A DNA stretch of 64,000 nt, from NCBI RefSeq assembly GCF_014644495.1, contig NZ_BMKU01000001.1:124001-188000 (forward strand). Reading direction: 5' to 3'. Below are positions 27,725 through 34,520 of this stretch, piece by piece. This DNA is from Pseudarthrobacter polychromogenes. Lineage in GTDB: Bacteria; Actinomycetota; Actinomycetes; Actinomycetales; Micrococcaceae. Every line of letters begins with the position of its first letter. Positions within the stretch are counted from its first letter, which is position 1. Made by a program: the position numbers and the translations under genes. The notes under the pieces are model-generated. The model did not search any database. It was not told the DNA's origin and was given only the letters and a program-made list of their open reading frames with translations.

Positions 27725-28147
27725 ATGCAACCCATGGCGGACTTCATCGGGGAACTCTTCGGGCCCAGCTGGACTGCCCAGGGCGTCGCAGCTGTCATTT
27801 CTTCGGGCATTGCCCTGTTGGCTGTCGGCATTTCGTCTCGTGTTGCTTGGCGTCAGGGAGTCAAGACGAGGCAGCACGTGGACGAAGTCGACGCGAAGCA
27901 GGCGGAACGTGAGCGTGAATTCAAGGGCCGCGAACACTGGTGGGAACGATTTTCGTGGGCATGCGTTGAGTTCACAGCAGATGACGAAGACAGGATCAAA
28001 GTCGGCCTAATAGTTTTATCGGACCTCGCCACCTCTTCCTGGGCAAGTGAGGGCGATAAGCTATTAGTAGCGTCTGTATTGAAGGAGCTAGTTGACATCG
28101 CCGTGGAAGAAGGGGTGTATGACAGTGCGGAAGATGAAAGCCAATAA
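27725..28147 (+). CDS. Single-TM protein with cytosolic helical domain
   Basis: 140 residues (or 137 from ATG 27734). One membrane helix (about 18-40, AAVISSGIALLAVGISSRVAW), then a basic linker with charged coiled coil (KTRQHVDEVDAKQAEREREF) and a small acidic helical domain. Rightward, in a slot between leftward genes; followed by an overlapping second gene. Candidate lysogen-expressed exclusion or defence protein; no known family recognised. Confidence 0.6.
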   Translation: MQPMADFIGELFGPSWTAQGVAAVISSGIALLAVGISSRVAWRQGVKTRQHVDEVDAKQAEREREFKGREHWWERFSWACVEFTADDEDRIKVGLIVLSDLATSSWASEGDKLLVASVLKELVDIAVEEGVYDSAEDESQ

Positions 28148-28571
28148 TCCAATCGTCATCGAGGCGGCCAAGAACCGGGCACGGATCCTGGCGAGTCTAG
28201 GTCTTGTCGTGGATGAGAAGACGGCACGAATTGCTTCCCGTAAGACCGTTGAGCGGCCTCCTTCTGACTACACGGATACTGCCGCAAGCGATCTGCCGTT
28301 AGTGTCTGATGTACTAAAAGATGTCGTTCAGCAGGCTGCGCAGGAAGCCCCCTCTGAGTCCCAGCCGCGTTCCGGCAAGTTCGAACAGTTTGTCATCTAT
28401 TCCAAATATGGCGGGCACAAAATTAAGGCCCGGAGCGGCGATTACATTGTGCTGCGCGCCAAGGACCTTCTAGTCAGCAACGAGCCGACTCAGGCCAGCG
28501 CGGAAACAGATGGTAAGGAAGATGGCACGCCGAAGGACCCTACATATCGCGTCCGCCGGCCAAAGCCCTGA
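28119..28571 (+). CDS. Soluble protein paired with the TM protein, unknown
   Basis: 150 residues from ATG 28119, with AAGGGG five bases upstream; overlaps the previous gene by 29 bases and the convergent terminase small subunit by 32. Basic N-terminus, a middle region with VSDVLKDVVQQAAQE, then FEQFVIYSKYGGHKIKARSG and LRAKDLLV. The tight pairing suggests it acts with the preceding membrane protein. No domain recognised. Confidence 0.55.
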   Translation: MTVRKMKANNPIVIEAAKNRARILASLGLVVDEKTARIASRKTVERPPSDYTDTAASDLPLVSDVLKDVVQQAAQEAPSESQPRSGKFEQFVIYSKYGGHKIKARSGDYIVLRAKDLLVSNEPTQASAETDGKEDGTPKDPTYRVRRPKP

Positions 28572-29160
28572 GTTCACGCGGGACAATTTCTGGCACGAGC
28601 CGCTGCTGCTCCAGGGACAGCCCGAGGGCGTTGAGGATCCTGCGGATGGCGTCGGCGACTAGGGCGCCTTGTGATTCGGCGAGCTTGACCTTGCGCTCTT
28701 CGATCCCGGCCCTGAGTGCGAGGGAGCAGACCTTGGCGAGGTGGTCGCGTTCCTTCATGTAGAGCTCGTACCAGACTGAGGGGCCGGCCTTTTCGGTAGT
28801 TACGTCCACGACGCCCTGGGGCCCGACGCCCTGGTCGGTCTGCGTGCGGCCCCAGACCAGATCGTCGTTTTGCAGCTCCTGCACTTTCTCCCGCAGCCAG
28901 GCGACGTGCCCCGCTGTCCAGTGGATCTCGTCCAGCAGGGCTTTCCCGGGGTCGATGTCGATGGGGAGTCCGAGGGTGCGGACGGCTGTCTCCATCTGCT
29001 TCTGCGCCGCAGCCGTGGCCAGTCGACGCTCTGCTGCTGCCTTGACCTGCGGCGCCTTGCCGCCATGCCGGACGCAGCGCTTGCCACCCTTGATCGGGGG
29101 AGCGCCGCAAGGGTTACCGTCACGCTTCTTAGCGCCACATATGCTTGTTGAGGCGGTCAT
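28540..29160 (-). CDS. Terminase small subunit-like protein
   Basis: 206 residues. N-terminal Cys/His cluster CGAKKRDGNPCGAPP...CVRHGGKAP, common in actinophage small terminase proteins, followed by a helical body (LREKVQELQNDD, WYELYMKERDHLAKV). It would recognise phage DNA for packaging. It lies 2.4 kb upstream of the large subunit, separated by two other transcription units, which is unusual. Confidence 0.7.
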   Translation of the reverse strand: MTASTSICGAKKRDGNPCGAPPIKGGKRCVRHGGKAPQVKAAAERRLATAAAQKQMETAVRTLGLPIDIDPGKALLDEIHWTAGHVAWLREKVQELQNDDLVWGRTQTDQGVGPQGVVDVTTEKAGPSVWYELYMKERDHLAKVCSLALRAGIEERKVKLAESQGALVADAIRRILNALGLSLEQQRLVPEIVPRELRALAGGRDM

Positions 29161-29174
29161 CGCTTCTCACTTTC

Positions 29175-29750
29175 ATGGGGGTCGTAGTTCAAATGCAGGA
29201 CACCAAGTTTCTGACTGAGGAATGGTTTTGGGCGGCCGTCGCGGCGGTAGTGGGCAGTGCAGCGATCATCGGCGCGTTCTTTTCCTGGCTTACCGCCGTC
29301 ATCATCAGGCATCGTGAACAGCCCGAAGCTGACTGGGCGGTGATGATGCACGGCTATGCGACCGAGGAAGATGTACCTGGAGTGAATGAAGCTGGCGTCC
29401 ACCTCTCAGGGCGCATTTCGAATGCCGGTGACGGCGGAGCGTTCCGTGTGCGTCTCGAGTCCAGAAACTGTAAGGCTGGTTTCACGCCGGCTGACACGCA
29501 GGGGATGGTCGCCAAGTCCTTCATGCCGCCCGGGGCGGACCTGTCCTTCTGGATCGAGATGGACCTAGACAGCTGGAACGATGCGGAAGTCGACATCGTG
29601 TGGACGGCGCCGCCCACTAGGCTAAGGAAAGAGATGCGGTCACCCCTGAATCCGAAGGATTTCATGGATCCACCGGGGGTTCCTTTCACTGACCCGGACA
29701 CCGGCGTGGTCTCCGAACGACCCGTGACTACCTTGTCTGCGGGTAGTTAG
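29175..29750 (+). CDS. Single-TM protein with extracytoplasmic/cytosolic beta domain
   Basis: 191 residues from ATG 29175, 14 bases from the divergent small-terminase start (ATG 29193 is an alternative). One membrane helix (about 16-38, WFWAAVAAVVGSAAIIGAFF) is followed by a beta-rich, Ig-like region (HLSGRISNAGDGGAFRVRLE ... IEMDLDSWNDAEVDIVW). Rightward in a leftward region; same layout as the genes at 27725 and 33953. Function unknown. Confidence 0.6.
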   Translation: MGVVVQMQDTKFLTEEWFWAAVAAVVGSAAIIGAFFSWLTAVIIRHREQPEADWAVMMHGYATEEDVPGVNEAGVHLSGRISNAGDGGAFRVRLESRNCKAGFTPADTQGMVAKSFMPPGADLSFWIEMDLDSWNDAEVDIVWTAPPTRLRKEMRSPLNPKDFMDPPGVPFTDPDTGVVSERPVTTLSAGS

Positions 29751-29900
29751 CTGTAGAGGCGAGCGTGAGGGAGCGCCAGCAGTAGTTTGCGGCGCGATCG
29801 CCGGGACCAGAATCAAGGACGATCCGGGAGTCACGAACTAGTCCACATTTCGGGAGTCTCCGGTTTCACCTGTCGTCTTGGGAGTACCGTTAAAAAGTGA

Positions 29901-29935
29901 CGGGCTCCCCAGTCCTTGCAAAACATGGGAGCCCG
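29901..29935 (-). terminator. Hairpin terminator
   Basis: Perfect 9-bp stem CGGGCTCCC/GGGAGCCCG with a 17-base loop, followed on the minus strand by TCACTTTTTAA. It would end leftward transcripts from the early small-gene operon. The rest of 29751-30050 shows no convincing gene. Confidence 0.6.
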
Positions 29936-30050
29936 CCGCTTGTCCGATAAGTACCGAACGAGCTGGTACCCTCTGAGTCCATGGTTGCACGGGCATGTGG
30001 CGCAAACAAGGACCCAGGACGGGGCAGGCCGGCTGGATTGGAGTGCGGCC

Positions 30051-30173
30051 ATGCCGCATAACAAGAAGCGCCATCGCTGCAAGCATTGCAAGGGCAGGCA
30101 GTCGGGCCCGGTTGGTTGTATGGGGTGGAGGGCGGTGTACGTCCTCGTCAGCCTGATCAACCTGCTGATGTAG
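30051..30173 (+). CDS. Possible small Cys-rich protein
   Basis: 40 residues, with HRCKHCKGRQSGPVGC (a possible Zn knuckle) and a hydrophobic C-terminus (YVLVSLINLL). GGAG lies eight bases upstream. Too short for certainty. Confidence 0.35.
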   Translation: MPHNKKRHRCKHCKGRQSGPVGCMGWRAVYVLVSLINLLM

Positions 30174-30232
30174 CGGGCGGGGTGCGCGGGCGTCATCGGC
30201 GCCCGCGCATTCGTTTGCCTGGCCAAAACTGC

Positions 30233-30364
30233 TCACGCTGCCTCCTCGAGTTCTTGTGGTTCCCCGGTGCAGCAGCATTTGCGGGCGCCGCCGGTTTCGT
30301 TGTGGGTGATCGCGGCGCACTTGGCGTTCCCGTGCCAGTGCCCGCAATGGTTGCAATGCCACAT
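30233..30364 (-). CDS. Small Cys/His-rich protein
   Basis: 43 residues from ATG 30364 (AAAGGG upstream). MWHCNHCGHWHGNAKC and a later CCC triplet make a likely zinc-binding micro-protein, ending in an acidic tail. At the end of the leftward early operon. Longer in-frame starts have no protein-like features. Confidence 0.5.
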   Translation of the reverse strand: MWHCNHCGHWHGNAKCAAITHNETGGARKCCCTGEPQELEEAA

Positions 30365-30433
30365 CTTCGGGGCCCTTTCGATTAGGTGGAAACAGTCCTG
30401 TTCACTACGCGGATGGGTGGGTAACCTCTCCCT

Positions 30434-30607
30434 ATGAGTGAAGATGATCCGATAACCCCTGCTGATCTCGCCCGGGAGTTGGGCAAGAATCCGAAACGTA
30501 TCCGGGACTATCTGCGGGATCAGTACGGCACGCTGCCGCCGGATGAAACGCGCTGGTTCCCGACTCCTGAGCAAGTGGCTGATGTTCGCCGCCACTTCGG
30601 GGCTTGA
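30434..30607 (+). CDS. Small HTH DNA-binding protein
   Basis: 57 residues, ATG 30434. ITPADLARELGKNPKRIRDY followed by a short linker and TPEQVADVRRHFG form a compact helix-turn-helix resembling the DNA-binding domains of Lsr2-like and small phage regulators. It is rightward, alone, facing the leftward early operon; an AACAG-TC-CTGTT palindrome precedes it. A regulator or excisionase is possible. Confidence 0.6.
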   Translation: MSEDDPITPADLARELGKNPKRIRDYLRDQYGTLPPDETRWFPTPEQVADVRRHFGA

Positions 30608-30664
30608 TGGGCTGGTCCACGCGGAGCCGGCCGAACCACTCGATACGGGTCTCAGGCTGGGCGG

Positions 30665-30994
30665 TCACGCTGCGGCCTTCTGGAAGGGGATCGGGTAGAG
30701 CTCGCCGGCGTTGTTGCGCCATTGCTTGTTCAGGTGGACCCTGATGCGCAGTTCCTTGATGTTGCGCGGCTCCCAGCACTGGTAGTCGTCCTCGTTGAAG
30801 GACTCGTCATAATCGATGTAAGGGATCATCGCTTCGCAGTGGAGGCACTGCTTCCAGGCGTAGGCCATGCCGTCCCAGACGCAGAACTGGCGGCTGTAGA
30901 CCTCGCCGTGGTCAATGGTGCGGTCGCAGGTGGCGCACTTATGGGCTCTGCGCGCCCGTGGGTGGGTGTGCTGCCCGAAGAAGGTCCCGCTCAT
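30665..30994 (-). CDS. Zn-finger phage protein, unknown
   Basis: 109 residues from ATG 30994, coupled to the upstream gene by ATGA. An early Zn-ribbon-like set (CATCDRTIDHG ... QCLHCEAM) and a C-terminal region with RVHLNKQWRNN. Possibly nucleic-acid binding. Second to last gene of the early small-gene operon. Confidence 0.6.
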   Translation of the reverse strand: MSGTFFGQHTHPRARRAHKCATCDRTIDHGEVYSRQFCVWDGMAYAWKQCLHCEAMIPYIDYDESFNEDDYQCWEPRNIKELRIRVHLNKQWRNNAGELYPIPFQKAAA

Positions 30995-31251
30995 GCGACG
31001 GCCTTGAGTGCGGCTTCGCATTCGCGGACCCGTTCACCAGCGACTTGCACACTGGCCCAGTCACCCCGACGCCCTACGGCTGCTTCCACGGCGCGGGTGT
31101 ATGCCGCGTCGGCCGCCTCCAGCGCGGTCGTGAGGCGTTTCCGTTCGTGGATCCGGGCGACGAGGGTTTCGCCTTCAGTGTCGGCGATCAGGCCCCGCAG
31201 CCTCACCTGGTCGGCGAGGCCCTGCACGATCTGGGTGTCATGCTCGGCCAT
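30991..31251 (-). CDS. Small helical protein, unknown
   Basis: 86 residues from ATG 31251 with AGGAGG eight bases upstream. Almost wholly helical and charged, predicted coiled coil (RIHERKRLTTALEAADAAYTR). No known family. Part of the leftward early operon. Confidence 0.6.
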   Translation of the reverse strand: MAEHDTQIVQGLADQVRLRGLIADTEGETLVARIHERKRLTTALEAADAAYTRAVEAAVGRRGDWASVQVAGERVRECEAALKAVA

Positions 31252-31280
31252 GGCGCCCACCTCCTGGAGTTCCCCGGCCG

Positions 31281-31415
31281 TCACTGGCCGGCCTCCACAA
31301 GGTACGCGCCGCGGATCTGGGCGATCTGGTTGAGGGCCTCGTTGGTGGTGATGTTGCCGAGGTAGAAGGTCTCCATCACGTTCCCGATCCTGTCCATGGC
31401 TTCCTCGGCGGTCAC
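31281..31415 (-). CDS. Very small phage protein
   Basis: 44 residues from GTG 31415, whose GTGA overlaps the upstream stop. Sequence includes METFYLGNITTNEALNQIAQ, a regular helix. Overlap geometry and codon-like composition support it; function unknown. Confidence 0.5.
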   Translation of the reverse strand: MTAEEAMDRIGNVMETFYLGNITTNEALNQIAQIRGAYLVEAGQ

Positions 31416-31717
31416 TTGGCGGTCTCGACGATCTCAGCGACGCGGTATTCCCAGTGGATACCGGCGGTCTTGCAGTCGTCGCTCCACTCGTCGGCGAACG
31501 CCTGGGCTGATTCGCGGTGCTTGTGCTGGTGACCGACCATGATCCCGCCACGGTCCACGACGATGTAGCCAATGACCTTGGGCTTGCGGTAGCCGAGGCT
31601 CTGAAGGTGGTGGGCGAGCGGGCCGGCGAGGTCCACGTCGGGGCCTCCCGTGACGGGGGCTTTGCGGATGTCGTCCGCAATAGCTTCGGTGGTTCTGGTC
31701 CGAGTCTGAGTACTCAT
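31412..31717 (-). CDS. Early-operon protein, unknown
   Basis: 101 residues; AAAGGA nine bases upstream of the ATG. An alpha/beta protein with VIGYIVVDRGGIMVGHQHKHRE and a C-terminal strand (YRVAEIVETAK). It is the first gene of the unit that begins downstream of the operator dyad at 31814. Confidence 0.6.
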   Translation of the reverse strand: MSTQTRTRTTEAIADDIRKAPVTGGPDVDLAGPLAHHLQSLGYRKPKVIGYIVVDRGGIMVGHQHKHRESAQAFADEWSDDCKTAGIHWEYRVAEIVETAK

Positions 31718-31813
31718 CGGGGTTTTTCCTTTTCGTGGTCCGGCTGGGATTGCAGTCCGCGTGGCCGGGGGTTTTCGGGTACCCCCAGCCTAGCAACTAT
31801 AGCTTGCAGTAGC

Positions 31814-31830
31814 AACAACTGTTAGTTGTT
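31814..31830. promoter_or_regulatory. 17-bp operator dyad with leftward promoter
   Basis: Perfect AACAACT-GTT-AGTTGTT. Read on the minus strand, a possible promoter CTAACA-N18-TATAGT overlaps it, reading toward the 31717 gene. The site also overlaps the stop codon of the upstream 31822 gene. Confidence 0.6.
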
Positions 31831-32193
31831 CAGGTGGTCGCGGGAAAGCGTGAGGAGCGCGACGAGGTCACCCATCGTCAGCGTCACCCACTGGTCCTCC
31901 GGCCGCCCCTTCCCGTGGCGTTTGTGAACCACCATCCCAGCGAGGGCGTCGTCGTTCCCGCGCTCCGTCTCAGCCTCACCAGCCCACGGGCCCAGCAGCG
32001 TCTTCGCCGCGTTCTTGCACTCGATCACCAGCCGGTGGCCGTGGTGGCGGAGCCCGGCAATGTCGCCCCGGTCCTTCGCCCCCGCCTTCACCCTGCGGTC
32101 GATCCTGTCGTCCACGTGCTCGGCGAGGTAGTCGGCCACCATCCGCTCGAACGACGTGCCGGCCTTCTTCGCTGATGCCCTGGTCCTGGTCAT
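31822..32193 (-). CDS. Holliday-junction-resolvase/PD-(D/E)XK-like nuclease
   Basis: 123 residues. SFERMVADYLAEH, KDRGDIAGLRHHGHRLVIECKN (Asp...Glu-x-Lys) and a C-terminal helix match the small restriction-endonuclease-like fold used by Hjc-like resolvases and VRR-type nucleases. It would process replication or recombination intermediates. Last gene of its unit. Confidence 0.7.
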   Translation of the reverse strand: MTRTRASAKKAGTSFERMVADYLAEHVDDRIDRRVKAGAKDRGDIAGLRHHGHRLVIECKNAAKTLLGPWAGEAETERGNDDALAGMVVHKRHGKGRPEDQWVTLTMGDLVALLTLSRDHLNN

Positions 32194-32405
32194 GTTCTTC
32201 TCCTCAGTTGGATCAAATCGTACTCGTGGCTTGTGCGCCTCAGAATCGTTCCTAAGCGCCTGTCAGAACCCGGGATGACCAATCACCCCGCCCCACCCCT
32301 TTCGGAGCGTCCTGGCCCTGCTGGCGGCTCGCTGGACTGGGTGCATGTCGGGGGTGCTGGATCGGGGGTGTTTGGTGGCCCCGTAGGGGAGGGTTTGGGT
32401 GGTGA
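32194..32405. other. Gene-free stretch between early genes
   Basis: About 210 bases, G/T-rich on the plus strand, without an ORF that looks coding. No hairpin or promoter stands out. Confidence 0.4.
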
Positions 32406-32849
32406 TCATGCTGCGGCCTTGTGGGTGCGGCGTTGCCTGTGTTGGCGGCGTTCTGCGATCGGGTCGTAGTTGATGTGGTTGATGCCGAGTTTGATGGCGC
32501 CTGTCGCGTAGGTTGGCGCGGTTTCGATGCTGCGGAGCACTGCGCGGTGTTCGCCTGCTTCGTGGTGGGTCCAGGCGGTGCGGGGGAAGTAGCGGCGGAT
32601 GGTTTCGGCGTCGGCGCCTTCGGTTGCGTGGATCTCTTTGTGTGACCAGCCGTCGTAGAGCATTTGCCAGATGGTGTGGAGGCGTTCCTCGGTCATTGGT
32701 CGGCCGCGGTAGGGGTGGCTGAGGCCGAGTTCTACGCGGATGCGGCGGATGCTGTCGGGGTGGCAGCCCAACTGCTCAGCGATGACCCGGGTCGTTACGC
32801 CTTGGGTGATGAGGCTGCGGACGTGGTCGCGGTCGATTCTGGCGTTCAT
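32406..32849 (-). CDS. Double HTH regulator-like protein
   Basis: 147 residues from ATG 32849 (ATGA overlap with upstream gene). Two helix-turn-helix units: RSLITQGVTTRVIAEQLG (residues ~12-40) and TIWQMLYDGWSHKEIHATEG (~60-95), then AETIRRYFPRTAWTHHEAGE. The second half resembles the 72-residue protein at 36074. Likely DNA-binding; role in replication or regulation unknown. Confidence 0.65.
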   Translation of the reverse strand: MNARIDRDHVRSLITQGVTTRVIAEQLGCHPDSIRRIRVELGLSHPYRGRPMTEERLHTIWQMLYDGWSHKEIHATEGADAETIRRYFPRTAWTHHEAGEHRAVLRSIETAPTYATGAIKLGINHINYDPIAERRQHRQRRTHKAAA

Positions 32850-33259
32850 GATGCTTGCTCCGTTTCTGGTTCGTGGTGTTTGCCGAGTGCGTGGTGTGGG
32901 CGTTGGCCGGTTTTGATTTCTGACCAGCAGCAGCGGCAGTTGTGGGCTTGTTCGCCGATGTGGTCCTTGCAGGGTGGCCCGGGTGGGATGTGGGCGCCGG
33001 ACTCCTGGACTGGCTGGTCCCAGTGCTTGCCGGGCTGGTAGATGACCGCTGGTGTGCGGGCGACTGGTGTGCCGTCCGGGTTCCGCCTCGTGGCTGCTGT
33101 GACTGCTGCCTGGGCGAGTTGGGGGAACGTTCCGGGGTGGTCGCGGTTCCGGCCGATGAGGGTCATGAGTGCCGGGGTTCCCCATTCGGGCCGGAGCTGG
33201 TGGAGGATGCCTGCCAACGCTTCGGCTTGGGGTTTTGTGATGGGCTGATGGTCAGTCAA
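32846..33259 (-). CDS. Phage protein, unknown, with Cys cluster
   Basis: 137 residues: helical N-terminus (KPQAEALAGILHQLRPEWGT) and a C-terminal Cys/His region (CKDHIGEQAHNCRCCW) that may bind zinc. It follows the replication-like gene and precedes the HTH protein. Function unknown. Confidence 0.6.
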   Translation of the reverse strand: MTDHQPITKPQAEALAGILHQLRPEWGTPALMTLIGRNRDHPGTFPQLAQAAVTAATRRNPDGTPVARTPAVIYQPGKHWDQPVQESGAHIPPGPPCKDHIGEQAHNCRCCWSEIKTGQRPHHALGKHHEPETEQAS

Positions 33260-33280
33260 GTGTTCTGCTCCTCACGCGTT

Positions 33281-33377
33281 ACCTAAGTGACGATTGACTG
33301 ATTTCTTTAGCCGGATCTCTTTGAAACTGTTGTTGAAACAGAAGGTGAGATAGGCACTTAGGTGAGTAGTTAAGTGT
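33281..33377. promoter_or_regulatory. Inverted-repeat cluster upstream of 33259 gene
   Basis: ACCTAAGTG (33281-33289) and CACTTAGGT (33355-33363) are exact reverse complements; TTAAGTG follows at 33371. This 189-base AT-rich gap (33260-33448) likely holds the promoter of the 33259-32406 unit under a regulator with a CACTTA half-site. Confidence 0.45.
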
Positions 33378-33448
33378 TTATGTTTATGGTGCTAATGCTT
33401 TGCTAACCGTTTGCTATAGCAGGTGCTATGGCAGCTGCTAAGCGTTTG

Positions 33449-33838
33449 CTACCCGGTTTGGCAGTGGTGGCAGCCGGGGTCTGTGACGCCTTTCTTCTTG
33501 TGGTGGCGGACGTGAGCCCCGAACGCGCCGGCCTCTGCCTTGTTCGCCTGGTACGTCTCGATCTGCACCCTGGAGTGCTGGTGTGCGAGGTAGTCGTGCA
33601 GTTCGTATGTGCCGTCCTCCAGCGCCGTCACGAGCCCTGCCTCGATGAGTTCCTTCCCGGCCTTGGGCCCCCTGTTATTCAGTTCGAGCTTGGTGAATTT
33701 CCCGTCTGATCTGGCGTCGTTGCAGTCCGCTATCAGCTCCACGTGCAACCGGAAGGCCCGGTCACTGAGGGCCCTGATCTTCCGGTGTCTGGGGTATTCG
33801 TTGGTGAGCGTGAAATACGGCCTCGTGTCCTTGGCCAC
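33449..33838 (-). CDS. Replication-initiator-like winged-helix protein
   Basis: 129 residues from GTG 33838 (AAAGGA seven bases upstream). PYFTLTNEYPRHRKIRALSDRAF and KELIEAGLVTALEDGTYELHDYLAHQ resemble the N-terminal DNA-binding domain of phage replication/replisome-organiser proteins. The end carries a Cys/His pair (DPGCHHCQTG). Family assignment tentative. Confidence 0.55.
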   Translation of the reverse strand: MAKDTRPYFTLTNEYPRHRKIRALSDRAFRLHVELIADCNDARSDGKFTKLELNNRGPKAGKELIEAGLVTALEDGTYELHDYLAHQHSRVQIETYQANKAEAGAFGAHVRHHKKKGVTDPGCHHCQTG

Positions 33839-33940
33839 GGCTCTTTCCTTTCTGGTGGCGCCAGAACCAGCAGCACTCGCTGCGAACAAGCGCTGCTGGT
33901 TCCTGAGGGCATGGCTAAGCAGCTCTAATTTAACTGGCTA

Positions 33941-33946
33941 TATGAT
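33941..33946 (+). promoter_or_regulatory. -10 box of a leaderless gene
   Basis: TATGAT (within TATATGAT) ends six bases before ATG 33953, the same spacing as at 2229-2241. No ribosome site or good -35 box is present, fitting a leaderless transcript. Confidence 0.4.
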
Positions 33947-33952
33947 TCGAAA

Positions 33953-34516
33953 ATGCTATGGGGAATAGCGCCTGAGTCTTGGGCCCAGTTGTGGAGTGGC
34001 GTCATCGGCTCATTCGTGGCGGCAATAATCGGCGGCTTGGTAGCGCTTTGGGTCGTTCGCCTGACGAACGGGCAGCAGAAACAGCACGCCTCTGATGCAC
34101 GGCAGATAGCAGCTATCGCAGATCTGCTGGCGGCGGTCTCAGCCATGGAAAAGAAGTATGGGGATGGGCCTGTCGCCATCCAAGATCTTTTGTTGGTGGT
34201 CCAGGCGGCTGCGATTCGCTGGGTGATCGAGGCAGACGATGAGAAGCTTTCAGGCGAGCTAGCCCACTGGCCGTACCACATGGGGACTCTGGCTTTGAAG
34301 ACGCATGCGAACTTTGACAGCGACAAGAGAGAGACGTACTTGACGTGGCTTTTCAATGCTGGAAGCGACCTTACTTTGTGCGGTATGGCTTGGCCGAAGG
34401 GAACTCCGTCTACTCGTGACGCCCACGTGTTGCTGCTGACCGTCCGTCGAACGGAGAGGGTGGCCGCCATGAAAGCACTTGAGGAAGTGGAATCTGCCAA
34501 GACCGAGACTGGGTAG
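33953..34516 (+). CDS. Single-TM moron-like protein
   Basis: 187 residues. One membrane helix (about 15-36, SGVIGSFVAAIIGGLVALWVV) and a helical soluble domain (SDARQIAAIADLLAAVSAMEKK ... HMGTLALKTHANFDSDKRET). It is rightward, apparently AT-richer than its neighbours, and ends 4 bases before the end of the convergent methyltransferase. Same architecture as 27725 and 29175. The opposite-strand reading there lacks protein-like features. Confidence 0.6.
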   Translation: MLWGIAPESWAQLWSGVIGSFVAAIIGGLVALWVVRLTNGQQKQHASDARQIAAIADLLAAVSAMEKKYGDGPVAIQDLLLVVQAAAIRWVIEADDEKLSGELAHWPYHMGTLALKTHANFDSDKRETYLTWLFNAGSDLTLCGMAWPKGTPSTRDAHVLLLTVRRTERVAAMKALEEVESAKTETG

Positions 34517-34520
34517 AGAT

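Noticed and set aside
28869-29160. Possible HNH nuclease next to terminase
   Set aside because: No HNH signature in the neighbouring frames; the small terminase Cys/His cluster is not HNH-like.
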